Below, in pieces: positions 24,101-34,882 of a DNA stretch of 64,000 nucleotides (position 1 is its first letter; every line of letters begins with the position of its first letter). The translations under genes and the position numbers were made by a program. The stretch is from Epiperipatus broadwayi. Lineage: Eukaryota > Onychophora > Udeonychophora > Euonychophora > Peripatidae. The notes under the pieces were generated by a model, which saw only the letters and a program-made list of their open reading frames with translations, made no database searches and was not told the origin of the DNA. The stretch is from contig JAQFVV010012396.1 of the NCBI GenBank assembly GCA_028023455.1, positions 21,452,750-21,516,749 on the forward strand, written 5' to 3'.

Positions 24101-24465
24101 AATGTCATTTTAACATTAATTAATATACGTTCTTTTGTCTTGTAACATTTTGAATTGAAATAATTATTTTCCAGAACTTTCTCTAGTATTTCTTTAGCTT
24201 TACATTAATTTATAAATGAATAATATATAGAATTTCTTATATTTTTTTATAAACAATATTAATTTCTATATCTGTAATACATATACGCACATACGCGATT
24301 ATCTGTAATGAAAGGAATTTAAGATTTCAGAAATAAAATCTAATTAAATTTACGAATAATAAAATTGGTTAAAACAAACCATATCAATAAAATAATCACG
24401 TGTGTATATGTATGTGCCTAACATTATTGGATGACCAAATACATATATAAAACAGATTCAAACCC
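21110..24465. other. Long interval without recognisable genes
   Basis: No transposon protein or exon could be read on either strand. A 122-codon minus-strand frame (22552-22920) is rich in Tyr, Ile, Leu and His, has no motif and is treated as chance. Some segments (21330-21600, 22500-22900) are less AT-rich and may be old repeats. Confidence 0.45.
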
Positions 24466-24469
24466 TACT

Positions 24470-25785
24470 TTTAAGCTTTCTAATGTCACCAGGCAAGAAA
24501 GCAAAATATTATCTTCTATTCTTCAAGTGTTTCTGGCTTCACCAATGACAATACTAGTGTGGGGATAAAATTTGAACCCTTAGATTGTTGAATGTTGAAT
24601 TTTATAGTAATGATCTACTCAAGTGAGCTATTCTGACAAAGGTAAGAGCCAGTAGAAATTTTATATACTTGTCTATAAGATCCCTTCTGATTTCAGTAGA
24701 AATTTTATATACTTGTCTATAAGATCCCTTCTGATTCTCCACTTTTTATTATGAACAAAGTTGATTAGTGGTTTTCATACATTATGTATAGTCGCAATAG
24801 ATTGGCTTATGGGATTGTCCATAATAATCATGTGAGCAGCTTCTTTAAATTTTCTTCTTTATACCTTTTATTCTTTATCCAATATTTTTGTATTTTCCCA
24901 ATTGAACATATGTTCATTAGTACATACATGGTCTGCTACTTTCAATACCTTTGTTTTTTTCTAATCATTAGTTAATGTTCTTGCAATTACTTTTCTGAGG
25001 TGACTAGTTTCATCAATATAGATTCTTCCACATTTACATCGAATTTCATAAATGTAATTATTTTTTTTCAGCATTTCAAGTTTAGGCTTTGTAGATGTTA
25101 GAATTTATCATAGTATTGTATAACTCTGGAAACCAGTTCTGATGTTATACTGATTGCAGATTTTCCTTAATTTGTCTGCTATTTTTGATATGTATGGGTA
25201 CTCTTTTGATGTTTTTTTGTCTATTTAAGGTTTTCTCAATAACAGCTGATAGACAACTGTTTTTCATAAAAAGTTTATTCTATATAGATCTTTTCTTTTT
25301 TCAAATTGGTGGTTTCTGAACAAACTTTTTTTGTTCTGTTCATAGTAATAGTATAACTCCATGTGCTGTCTTTCTGGTGTGATTGGATGTATATGTCAAG
25401 TATTTTCCTGTATGTTTGGGTTTTTTGTAAAGTGTTGTTTTGATTTTGCCATGAGGGAGTCTTATCACAAAAACATCTAAGAATGCCAATTTTTGTTTCT
25501 TGTTCTGATTATATTGTGAATTTAATTGAAGGGAGTATGTTGTTGATATGATTCAGAATGTTTGTAGTAATGCTCTATCAAGTGGCCATACAATAAATGC
25601 ATCAACATAGTGAAGCCAAACTTTAGGTGGATATACGTAGTCTTTATGGCTGTGATCTCAAGTTCTTCCATATAAATATTGCTACTAAGGGATGACAGTG
25701 ATATGCTCATAGGATTAAACTTTGACATAACACCATATAATATCCATTTATTAGACATAATAGCAGCCACTGAGGAGGTCACTCA
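24470..25785 (-). mobile_element. Decayed Penelope-like element, minus-strand member of a head-to-head pair
   Basis: The minus strand from 25785 downward reads an RT fragment with SISLSSLSSNIYMEELE (the SPhhSNIYME motif), then YPPKVW- and FIVWPL-like codons after a frameshift, then AFLDVFVI and KIKTTLY. The GIY-YIG start NYIYEIRCKCGRIYIDETS follows at about 25075-25020, then MFNWENTKILD and RRKFKEAAHMII-type codons near 24900-24800. The end region to 24480 is homologous to 26950-27160 on the other strand (a CAACAATCTAAGGGTT-like block). Several stops. It belongs to the same PLE family as its plus-strand partner and differs from the 17.9-kb element. Confidence 0.75.
24650..24737. repeat. Tandem duplication of 44 bp
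   Basis: CAGTAGAAATTTTATATACT to the TCTGATT end occurs at 24650-24693 and again at 24694-24737, essentially identical. It lies in the 3' region of the minus-strand PLE and is single-copy in its partner near 26980, so it arose after the elements separated. Confidence 0.93.
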
Positions 25786-25789
25786 AAAA

Positions 25790-27165
25790 TTTCTCTTTAG
25801 AAGAAGCAGCAGCATTATAATAGGAAATAAAAATAATACTTGGGAAGCAACAAAAATTGAAGTCAAATATATCCTATAATGAGATGAAAGCAATTAAATC
25901 TTTCAAAGTAGATACATCTATAATTATTATTCCTGCTGATAAAGTCAATGCAACAGTTGTAATGGTTACAACTATTATGACAACAAAGTTGAAGAATTTC
26001 TCACAGCAGGTCAATACAGAAAAGTGGCAAAAAATCCAATAATGAGTATCAAACATTATGCAGAAAGCATTGCAGGTACTTCAGTAATTCAGAAATAGAT
26101 AAATTAACATCATATTTCAATAAAATTCAGCATATTTATGGTTTTCCTAAAAGCTATAAGAATAATGTTCCATTAAGACCAATTGCTAGTTCTAAAAACT
26201 TTACAATAGAATCAGAACAAGAATAACAATTGGCCTTCTTAGATGTTATTATGTCAATACTCCATCATGGTAAAATCAAAACTACAGATTACACAAATCC
26301 TACACATACAAGAAAATAGTTAGCATGTATATTCAATCACACCAGAAACACAAAACATGGAGTTATACTATTAGTAGTTTGTTCAGAAACCAATGATTTG
26401 AAGAAAAAAAAGCTCTATATAGAACAAACTTTTTATGAAAAATGACTATCCACCATCTGTTACTAAGAAAACCATAAATACTTAACAAAAAGAATCATAA
26501 AACAATTATTGCTACATACCAAAAATAGAAGACAAATTAAAAAAAATTCTGTAATCAGTATAACATCAGAGCAACTTTCCAGAGCCATATCATATTATGA
26601 GGAATTCTAAAGCCTAAACTTGAAATGCTGAAAAGCAAAAACTGCCTCCATGAAATACCATATGAATGTGGAAGAATACTGGTGAGACCCATCACCTCAT
26701 TGAAAAGCAATTACAAGAACACAAGCTGATAATTAGGAGAGATAAAACAGATGTGTCATAGATATTAGATCATACATGTACCAATAAACATATGCTCAGT
26801 TGGAAAAATACAAAAATATTGGATAGAGAAGAAAAGATACAAAGAAGAAAATTTAAAAAAGCTGCTCATGTAATAATTATGGCCAAATGTTATAAGTCAA
26901 CCTACTGTGTCTATACATAGTATATAAAAACACTAACTAACTTTGCTCTTAGGAAAAATTGGAGAAATCCGGAGGAACATCATAGATAAGTATATAAAAT
27001 GTCTACTGACTGTTGTCTCTGGCAGGATGGTTCATTTGGACAGAGTATTACTTTAAAATTCAATATTCAATAATCTAAGGGTTTTGGTTTTATTCCCATG
27101 CTAATCTTGTTAGTGCTTAGGCCAGAAAAATCTGAAGAATAGAGGAAAACAATATTTCTTGAAAT
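25790..27165 (+). mobile_element. Decayed Penelope-like element, plus-strand member of a head-to-head pair
   Basis: Plus-strand RT begins at about 25875 with EMKAIKSFKVDTSIIIIPAD, continuing KVNATVVM; IxPADKGNATVV is the N-terminal RT signature of PLEs. Next come HIYGFPKSYKNNVPLRPIAS (about 26130-26190), a deletion that removes the catalytic palm, LAFLDVIMS and KIKTTDYTNPTHTRK (from 26230), and, after frameshifts, the GIY-YIG start CLHEIPYECGRILVRPITS (from about 26640) and MLSWKNTKILDREEKIQRRK (from about 26790). The 3' flank to 27165 pairs with 24480-24740 as an inverted repeat. Lacking the palm and carrying stops, it cannot be active. Confidence 0.78.
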
Positions 27166-27169
27166 GTTG

Positions 27170-28050
27170 TGCATATACTAACTTGTGTGTTACTACTAAC
27201 AGTTGAATGTATTTGGAATACTTAAATAAAAGTAAATATTTCTAATGACATTCGATACAGGGAAATAGTCCAATATATAAATACAAACACACCTATGTAT
27301 ATGATGAGTGTGTCTGTGCATGCTGTTAAGAGCTTTGGTTAAAGGGAACTTAAGTTAATAAGACAACAGAATACTATGACCAAGTGATAACACTTGACTA
27401 TCGTCAATAATAGTTTGACATAATTTGCCATCTCCTTTAATGATTTATTCTAGAATATAAGTTTACAGTTTTATCGTAAGCTTTAATGAATTATTTATCA
27501 TTAATTTAGCAAAAATTGAAATAAATTATACATCAGAGATCAAAAATAAGATTTATTTAATTAAGATAAAAATTTAAACTAATCCTATATAATGTAATAT
27601 TACTATCACTCAGACTTTATTATATATATATATAAACATATATCTATGATTTGTTCTATGTATGCATTTGTTTGTTGTTATCAACATTATAATAATTTTC
27701 ATGCATCTCTGCAAAAATACTTAGATGACTCTATCATTTAAATGATGGTCAGTGGAATCTAATTGAAATGTTGGTATAGCGCTGTTAACTGAAGGCAAAT
27801 ATATACATAAATGAATTTGAAAAATATGTTGACATCTTTTACCTATGAAAATATTCAATTAAGAATGTGTGTATATATAAAAATAAAGTCTTTTTTGGAT
27901 CATACTGTGTGTTAGTTTTCTCCAAAGAAAAGTTATTTTCTCCGGCATACAAAGAATCTTGTGTTAAGTTTCCAAAATATCCTTGCAGAAAACTAATACA
28001 AGGTATGACCTCCAAAATATTTTATTTTCATCATATAATTGCGAAGACTT
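27170..28050. other. AT-rich interval, no gene seen
   Basis: Contains an AT tract near 27623-27640 only. An open frame from 27867 runs through the AT palindromes beyond 28050 and is treated as chance. Confidence 0.5.
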
Positions 28051-28055
28051 TTGTT

Positions 28056-28094
28056 AGAATATATATATATATATATATATATATTCTATGCAAA

Positions 28095-28138
<44 letters not shown>

Positions 28139-28143
28139 TTTGC
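28056..28143. repeat. Two adjacent perfect AT-core palindromes
   Basis: 28056-28087 reads AGAA(TA)nTTCT and 28090-28143 reads GCAAACTTA(TA)nTAAGTTTGC. Both are perfectly self-complementary, with unique-sequence ends of 4-9 bases flanking the TA core. The non-TA ends show that the palindromy is more than a microsatellite effect, especially the 54-bp second one. They could extrude as cruciforms. Confidence 0.85.
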
Positions 28144-28319
28144 AGTATAATCCTGTAATAGTTCAAATACCCAGCAATGTTTTTTTTTTTTCAAATCTAG
28201 ATGTAATAACTTCAAAAACACACACATATATATGTATTTTAAATAATGAGAGTACTAAAAACAAGAAAAAATCTTACAGTGAAACTAAAGTAAGTAATAT
28301 AATGATAAATTTAAATGGC

Positions 28320-28500
28320 TATCTAGGTGCAGTGCTCTCAGATCTAAGACTCCTCACTGATGAAGGCCACAAGCCAGAAACTAGTCTGGGGATATTGGAT
28401 GAGTAAGCATTAGATAGGGATTTTATGCACAAGTGTTCTGGCATTCATTGATTACTCTGGTTTGCATTGAGTGGCAATACATATAGAGAGTCTTGCCTGT
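28320..28500 (+). repeat. Dispersed repeat carrying the hammerhead-like motif
   Basis: Homologous to 46075-46255. Shared blocks are AGATCT, CTCACTGATGAARGCCACA, AGCYAGAAACTAGT, ATATTGGATGAGTA, CATTNATTACT, TTGCACTGGGT-like, ATAGAGAGT/ATGGAGAAT and TTTTAATA. No open reading frame. PLE terminal repeats are the best-known carriers of minimal hammerheads, so this may be a PLE terminal repeat, but no coding part is attached. Confidence 0.6.
28341..28401 (+). ncRNA. Hammerhead-ribozyme-like motif (type I layout)
   Basis: Core CUGAUGA is at 28357-28363. Stem II pairs GGC (28365-28367) with GCC (28373-28375) around loop CACAA, and GAAAC is at 28377-28381. Stem III is A-C with G-U around a UA loop, and GUC lies at 28384-28386, so the predicted cut is after C28386. 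Stem I pairs UCCUCA (28351-28356) with UGGGGA (28387-28392) in six pairs, one of them G-U. After an internal loop, AUCU (28342-28345) can pair with GGAU (28397-28400). All catalytic core bases are present. The defect is an A-A mismatch (28364/28376) at the base of stem II, where G-C is normal. Self-cleavage would process transcripts of the carrier repeat. The structure is visible in sequence; activity is inference. Confidence 0.6.
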
Positions 28501-28504
28501 TTTA

Positions 28505-30285
28505 ATAAAAATATAATTTGCTATGTCAACATTTATGGTTTTTTTACAATTAACAAAGAGGATTATGGGCTTAAGCATTATATGAATATGATACTTTGTA
28601 CACTGTAATAAAGCATGCATTATATTACTTTTTTTTTGTTTTACAAATAGTAAGTGTTAATATGATTAATAAACATCTATCTGTTGATCAAATATCCAAT
28701 AGCTAATGGATAACTATTTAAAAACAAAACTCATTTACCAACAAATAAAATAATGTTCACTAAATTTAAACTTCCAATGTGAGCATGACTAGTTGAGATG
28801 TTAAATCTTGTACCATAAAGCAGTGCTAAAAAAAAAAAATCAGACATTGTATTTCATGTTTTAAGATTTTGAATTTATTTATGCTTAACTTCAGAGTTCA
28901 TATAAAATTCTGAATACTTACATTCACAACCTATTTTTGAAAACTATATTAAAAGCTTTATATGTTACAATATTTTACAATTCATTACCTGCCTCTGCCT
29001 AAAATCAAAAATACATAAATCTGGATTGTTTTCCATTTTTTTTAAATTTCTGAACATTATTTCAAACACCAAAAAGTATCACATTACACATTTTTTATGG
29101 CAAAGCTTTTGAATTATGCAAAATATACAAATTCGATGTCATAACCATATTATGTTAAATTCAAAAATTAAGTAACATTTAAGCCTCAAATTGTGACTAT
29201 GTTTCTCCTTTATTCCTATATAAATGATTACATTTAACAATGCTAAAAGTACACAAGATATATTTAATAAATTAAATTTATATATATATATATTGTTTTC
29301 TTATCTATACACATGGTATTTCAATTTTACTTTATTGCAAATATTCACAATGCAGAAACTTAGAAAATTTTCTATGCATGCATTTTATAAATAAACTCTG
29401 CACATCGTATATATATAAGTCATGTTAATTATTGTACATAAACGTGAGGGTAGGTATTATTCATTGATTGGAATGCATGTACTGTATATAAAAAAGCAGC
29501 GTGTTTCTATTTATTTATATTTTGAGATTACTTTGATATTAATTAACGTTTTTCTTTAAATACTGGTGGTCTAAAATAAATTAAAATTTCAGATGACTTA
29601 AGCCACACCTTCAAATTTAATAACTATCTAGTAATAATCTGTCAATAAATCCCAGCCATACTTAAATTGACTTCTAGCTATATTACGAAAGTTTTTTTAG
29701 TTTTAAAATTGATAAAGCAACCTTATAATTAAATTATCATATAAATATAATAAATTAATATCTAAATGTCTTACATTTAAAATTTTAATTTGAGTAATAG
29801 TTTAATGTAAATTATTGCATTCATTACAAATCTTAAGAGTAATTAAAGTAAAAAAAAAAAGAAATTGGAGATGGGAATTTCTGATGCTAATAACTAAAGG
29901 CAACAAAAGTAATATTTATTAGACATTTTATTACTTTAGATAAATAATTCTATTTATTCTGATAATTAATTAGCTCTTATTTTTTATTCAGTAAAATTAT
30001 TAATAATGAACAAGCCAATGTTTAGAATAAAAATAACATCTACGGTAATTGATTCGATAAAACCTAAGTTTAAAAAGAAATGAAATAGCTGGAAGGAATG
30101 TCAAAGCCAAATTTTTTTTTTTAATTTTATCCTTATCTTAGAAGCGACTGAGATTGATGAAAAAAAATCAATTTGCTCCTGAAAATAAAAAAATAATTAT
30201 AACTTTTAAAAGAAAAGAAAAAGGTAAAAGGAAGCTATTGTTTTAAAAATTAAATACATTCCTTGCGATGATAATAAAAATAAAG
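28505..30285. other. AT-rich interval, no gene seen
   Basis: Low-complexity AT-rich DNA with short TA tracts (about 29280-29292). Nothing coding or structured stands out. Confidence 0.55.
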
Positions 30286-30289
30286 GCAA

Positions 30290-30744
30290 GATGTTTATTA
30301 CAATAATCCTACATCATCATCAACCATTATCAATCCACTGCAGGGTGGTCTCTCCAAGTTCAATCCATCTTCTCCGATCTTTAACTTCTCTTCTCCACAT
30401 CATCCCTGCATCCTTCCATCTCCTATGTGGTCTCTTTCTGAGTCTTTTACAATCCCTTGGAATCCAGTTTAAGATTTCAATTCTCCGCCTATTATCATCT
30501 CTTCTAGCAATATGTCCAGACCAACTCCCAGTCTTTTAATTTTTTCTATGAGGTCAGTAACACCTGTTTGTTCTCTTACCCATATATTGTGTTTTCGATC
30601 TCTTCTTGTTACTCCTAACATGCATCTCTCCATACTTCTTTGAGTGGTCTGAAGTCTCTGCATTGCTCTTCTATTAAGTATCCAAGTCTCAGATCCATAA
30701 ATAAGAACTGGCAAAACACATTTATTAAAAACCCTTCTTTTCAA
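30290..30744 (-). pseudogene. RTE/BovB-like LINE, C-terminal tail fragment
   Basis: A minus-strand frame from 30744 reads MKRRVFNKCVLPVLIYGSET, then WILNRRAMQRLQTTQRSMER, CMLGVTRRDRKHNIWVREQT and IEKIKRLGV. After a frameshift it continues IEILNWIPRDCKRLRKRPHR, then RWKDAGM and WIELGETTLQWIDNG before a stop near 30320. The LPVLxYGSETW, RxMLGVxxxD and RPxxRWxD order is the conserved region downstream of the RT domain in RTE/BovB-type LINEs. A GATGATGATG-type 3' end follows (about 30310-30320), also typical. The 5' RT and endonuclease are missing, as expected for a 5'-truncated insertion, and the WxGHxAR motif is interrupted by the frameshift near 30480-30510. Confidence 0.8.
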
Positions 30745-30749
30745 ATATA

Positions 30750-31500
30750 TACATAAATAACTAATTAAGAATTTTATATAATTTTAAATAATATTTATGT
30801 AAATTTATTACTAAATATCATTGATGTAAATATTTTGCTAGTACATTATAAAATAAATAAACAATGTTCAAGAGTTCATATGATGTTTAAGCACTGAAAT
30901 TGAGACATATAAAGCTATCAAATTCATCACTCTAATTATATGCTAAAATGTTAGAGCATTCATTTACAACTTGAAACCTAATGTTGTAGTTATTATCTGC
31001 TGTATATATGTATGATCATTGTTAGCACTTATGGTAATCGCCAATTTGTATAAAATTTGCACTAAGAATAAAATTTTCTCTCTTTTCATATGAAGTGTTT
31101 AATGTGGGGTGATAGATATGAATCCTATTTATAGTATCACCAAGCAATATATGTCTACACTTTTAAAATTAAATTTATTAACTGAATATAGTTATATAAG
31201 AATCTTTAGCCACTACATGACATGGTTAATAGATATTTGGATTATTACTATATTTGAGAAAGCTTCATTGGAATCTGAACGTATGTAGAATGAGAGATAG
31301 AGCAACCTACTCAATTTATTCTCAAAAACCTTTATTATAGATAATATATTGTTACAGATATAAAAATAAGGTCATACAATGTGATAAAAAGATATGATGA
31401 ATTTACAATATGAAAAACAATATAATAAAAAAAAAATACATATGATAAAAACCATTGTTAAAATGGCTAGTTAGTCCAAAGGAATGTAAGTTACAAGGTT
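30750..31500. other. AT-rich interval, possible LINE 3' flank
   Basis: No gene seen. The 3' end of the minus-strand LINE should lie within about 31300-31740, but I cannot place it; a poly-A/T-rich stretch at 31425-31440 is one candidate. Confidence 0.4.
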
Positions 31501-31968
31501 CAAGGCATTGTAGAAGAAAGTTGACCTTGGTAAAATGTTAGTTTGTTTCTCAAGAAATTTAATTATCAAACCAATGTTAGGACAACAGGTGCAATCATTG
31601 CATCGGAAAAATAATGTTCTATATAAAAGTTTGTTTAAATTTAAAAGTAATGCAAAAGTTCTGCATTCAGCAATGCTTATTCCCCAGGAATTTCAAATAA
31701 TTTTCATGTTTCCTGGAAGATAAAAGGAGATGTAAGTGTCCTATCTCTTTGTTTTATTTTAATTATGGTTTGTTTGAAAAGTTGGTCTTCATCAGGGTAA
31801 GGAAGGCTGTATTGAGCATCTTACTGTTCATATAGAGTATATTAGGAAAATGGACATACTTATTATAGGGATAACCCTTTCATGGATACATTGTTTGAGA
31901 TTTAGTACTTTGTAGTAGTCCATTTTTGAATTTGTGAATATGGTAGCCTTGATATTGCCCAAACCCAT

Positions 31969-32020
31969 GCAAGTCTTAATTATATGATCAAATGTCTCTT
32001 CTTTTCTGGCACAGTTAGAG
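31969..32020 (-). pseudogene. LINE C-terminal Cys/His motif, out of frame
   Basis: Read on the minus strand in a frame other than the 865-codon frame: AICSNCARKEETFDHIIKTC, a C-x2-C-x8-H-x4-C pattern. A comparable motif terminates many L1-, Tx1- and R2-type ORF2 proteins. It lies about 160 bases beyond the stop at 32180, and intervening coding-like sequence shifts frame, so this copy's ORF2 is truncated before it. Confidence 0.65.
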
Positions 32021-32179
32021 CAAATTGCATCAACACTAGTTATTTGTATTTGAGGAAGAAGTTGACAGGCATGGTATCTAAGTTAATTTTAACTACATAG
32101 TCAAGGTATTTGGGCTCCAAGTCCCAGTATTTAAATAGTGATATGTTTTTGATTGGTTAATCTGAGTTTTGGGTTAATA

Positions 32180-34882
32180 TTATAAGGATTGGATTTGAAG
32201 TATATGGTGACTATCCCACAACTTCAATTTGCTCTGAAAAATTGTGTTTAAATCGATGTTGTGTAGCTTTATCTCAGACAGAAATTGATCCAGCCAATAC
32301 ATCTTTTTAGGAGGAAGCCTGTCTGTGGGTGTTATGTACTCAAGGATCTGGTACTGACCATACTTCTGTATGAGATTGTGAAGTAATGAGTGTGATTTTT
32401 GTAGTAAAATTGATGGGATGGAATGAAGAGACATTCCATTTAGCTTTTTAGGTTGTTGCATACGATAGATGCTTACATCTACAGTTTGACCCTTCCAGAA
32501 TAATCTAGAGCAGTATTTATTAATTTGATTTATGAATGTTTTATTTGTGTTCATAACAGGTAAGTAGTACGCTATCTTGCTGAATATTTTCATATTTAAT
32601 ATAGCGACCTTACCATGAAGGGAGATGTAGACATTAGTTAGGATATTAGTGATATTATCTGTGGACTTGAGGATTTTGGTTTGAATTTCTTTTGACATTG
32701 CTGCCTGCGATCTGAATATGGGAAAGCCTAAGAATGACTGTGGTTTGACCTGAAAATGATATTTAATCTTTCTGCCAGAACAAATCGTCCAGGCAAATGA
32801 CTTTTCTTGGTTCACCATAAGACCTGTAAGTCTGGTGAACTTATTAATCACCTCATATAAAGTGCTGAGATGCTTTTGACCTGGAAGAACAACCAGGACA
32901 TCATCCATATAGTCTACTGCCCCAATTGCTCTTCCAAGTCTTGGAACATACACTCCAGGGAGTCTGTCCTCAATATCTTTGAGAAGGAGATTAAGATAGC
33001 AGGCAAACAACAGGGTACTGAGAGATGAACCTTGTGGAATGGATGTATTGGGAATAAAACTGTTTGTGTATTGACCATTGAGGGAAATATGAATTTTCCT
33101 ATTGTGAAGCAGATTGTCCAGCATTTGAATAGTTTGAGATGGCACATCAAGACCCTTCAACATCTCCAGAAATGTTTGAATGTTAACGGAGTCAAATGCC
33201 TCTGAAATATCCAGTTGCACAGCAACAGGCCTAGACTTCCTGTTGATCGTAATATAATCAAGAAGAATCTTAAGCTCACCAATCGCCGTGAGGGCTGAAG
33301 CATCCTTATTGGCATATTGGGAAGGCATAATATGGCTCAAAATTATTAGTTGGATCTTATCCTTAATAACACCCTCAATGATCTTAATAAGAATGGGTGA
33401 CATGGATATAGGTCTGATGTGCTTTAAGTTAGTAGGGTCTTGGTTCTTTTTCATGAATGGAACCAAGGCCACTGGATAAAGGTTTCTGATTATCTTTGGT
33501 CCTTCTGCTAGATGATTTATCATTGCCATCATACTTGGAACTGCAAAATTATTCAGGTGGGATATGAGAAACTTGGGTATCCCATGCATTCCGAGATGGA
33601 CACTGTCAGAAAGCAACTGAAGTTTCTGTTTGACATCTTGTTCTGTGATGCCATGCACACCAAGTGAAGAATGATGTATCCATTGGTGACTAGACAATGT
33701 ACCACCCACTCCAAGCTTCTCTTCATAGTACCTTCTAATTAGGTCCAACATGTGAGAACCAACCACATTGGTATTTGCATGCTTGATTGTTGTTGGAATG
33801 TTTTGACTCTTATGTGCTCCCAGTGCCCATCTCAAATATCCTCTAGTCCAACAATACTGAGGGGCCAGAAAATTTTTTGAGTGCTTAATAGACATATATT
33901 CTGAAAGGGCCTTCTGCTTTGCTCTGTATTTATTTTTTAAAGATATTATGTAGTCTGTAGAGCTGACATCTACTGCAAGTTGTCTAAGTTGGAAACTAAT
34001 ATCCTCAAGGTCCTTTAATAGTGAGGTTGGACCTTTTGTTTGGTGTGAATACTGAATTATTAAAGTCTGGAGTATTCCCACGAAGGCAAACCAAGCCTCT
34101 TCAGGTGGCATTGATAAGATTTTAATCTTATGGAACAGTATGTAGGCTGCAGCTGGTATGGCCTCTGTTGTTTGAGCCTTTGTCAACATCCAAATGGTCT
34201 TGTTGAGGTCTAATGGTGTGAAGTTATGAAATTGTAGTGAGACAACTATGGCACAATGTCCAGAAAAGGCCAGAGCCTGAAGATTAGCTTCCATAATGTG
34301 GTGGAGCTCTGAAGAGTAGATGAGATCAATTAACGATCTGCGTCTTCTGGTGTAAAATGAATAGGCTCCTGTTGGGAAAAAGCCTTCACCATTGATCAGT
34401 GGCTGATTAAGTAGGTGAAGGTATCTGGATATAGATTCATTATATGAGATATTAAAATCTCCAATTAACAGTGTAGGGCAACTGTTGTTAGTTGTCAGCA
34501 TATTAATAGTGTTGACTATTTTATGGTAAGAGTTGATATTATTTTGTGTGTAGATATAAATGGCATTAAATATGTTGGAATCATATGAGAGGTTGATTGA
34601 TATTATGTTGCTATCTGCAAATGTAATTTTAAATTTACTGGGGGGCTGCTTGCCATTAATGAGAATGCCAACCCCTCCAGCTGCAGTATAGTTTGTGGTA
34701 AGAAAAGTATAACCTAATTGGGAAAGTTCTTCCATAAGGAAGCTGCTTGAATTGCTATGGTATTTAGTCTCTCCCATGAATAGGACATGTGGAGAGTTTG
34801 AGACAAACCAATTATTAATGGCATGAACATGGGATAGAGAGTTGATTCATCTGACATTAATTCCAATGATTTTACAATACAT
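32180..34882 (-). pseudogene. LINE ORF2: AP-like endonuclease plus reverse transcriptase, one UGA near the start
   Basis: From the ATG at 34882 the frame reads MYCKIIGINVR, a UGA (34849-34847, codon 12), then an open stretch to 32180; an internal Met at 34777 starts an uninterrupted 865 codons. In 865-codon numbering, endonuclease motifs are ETK (3-5), GGVGILI (34-40), GDFN (106-109) and SLIDLIYSS (148-156); the final SDH motif reads SGH (172-174), losing the Asp. RT motifs are IRPISM (454-459), LDISEAFDSVN (522-532), PQGSSLSTLLF (581-591), DYMDDVLVV with the catalytic Asp pair (622-630) and FLGFPI (682-687). The post-RT segment (about 700-790) is L1-like. The enzyme would nick target DNA and copy its RNA at the nick. 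The UGA, the SGH change and the lost C-terminus argue against activity. Confidence 0.92.

Noticed and set aside
27867-28406. 179-codon open frame, plus strand
   Set aside because: It reads through both TA palindromes (Tyr-Ile runs) and the hammerhead repeat. Openness comes from the TA tracts; no domain is visible.
31795-31830. Another hammerhead-like CTGATGAAGACC string (minus strand)
   Set aside because: CTGATGA is followed by GACC, but no complementary GGTC and no GAAAC box follow at the right distance (only TTCAAAC), so the core is not formed.
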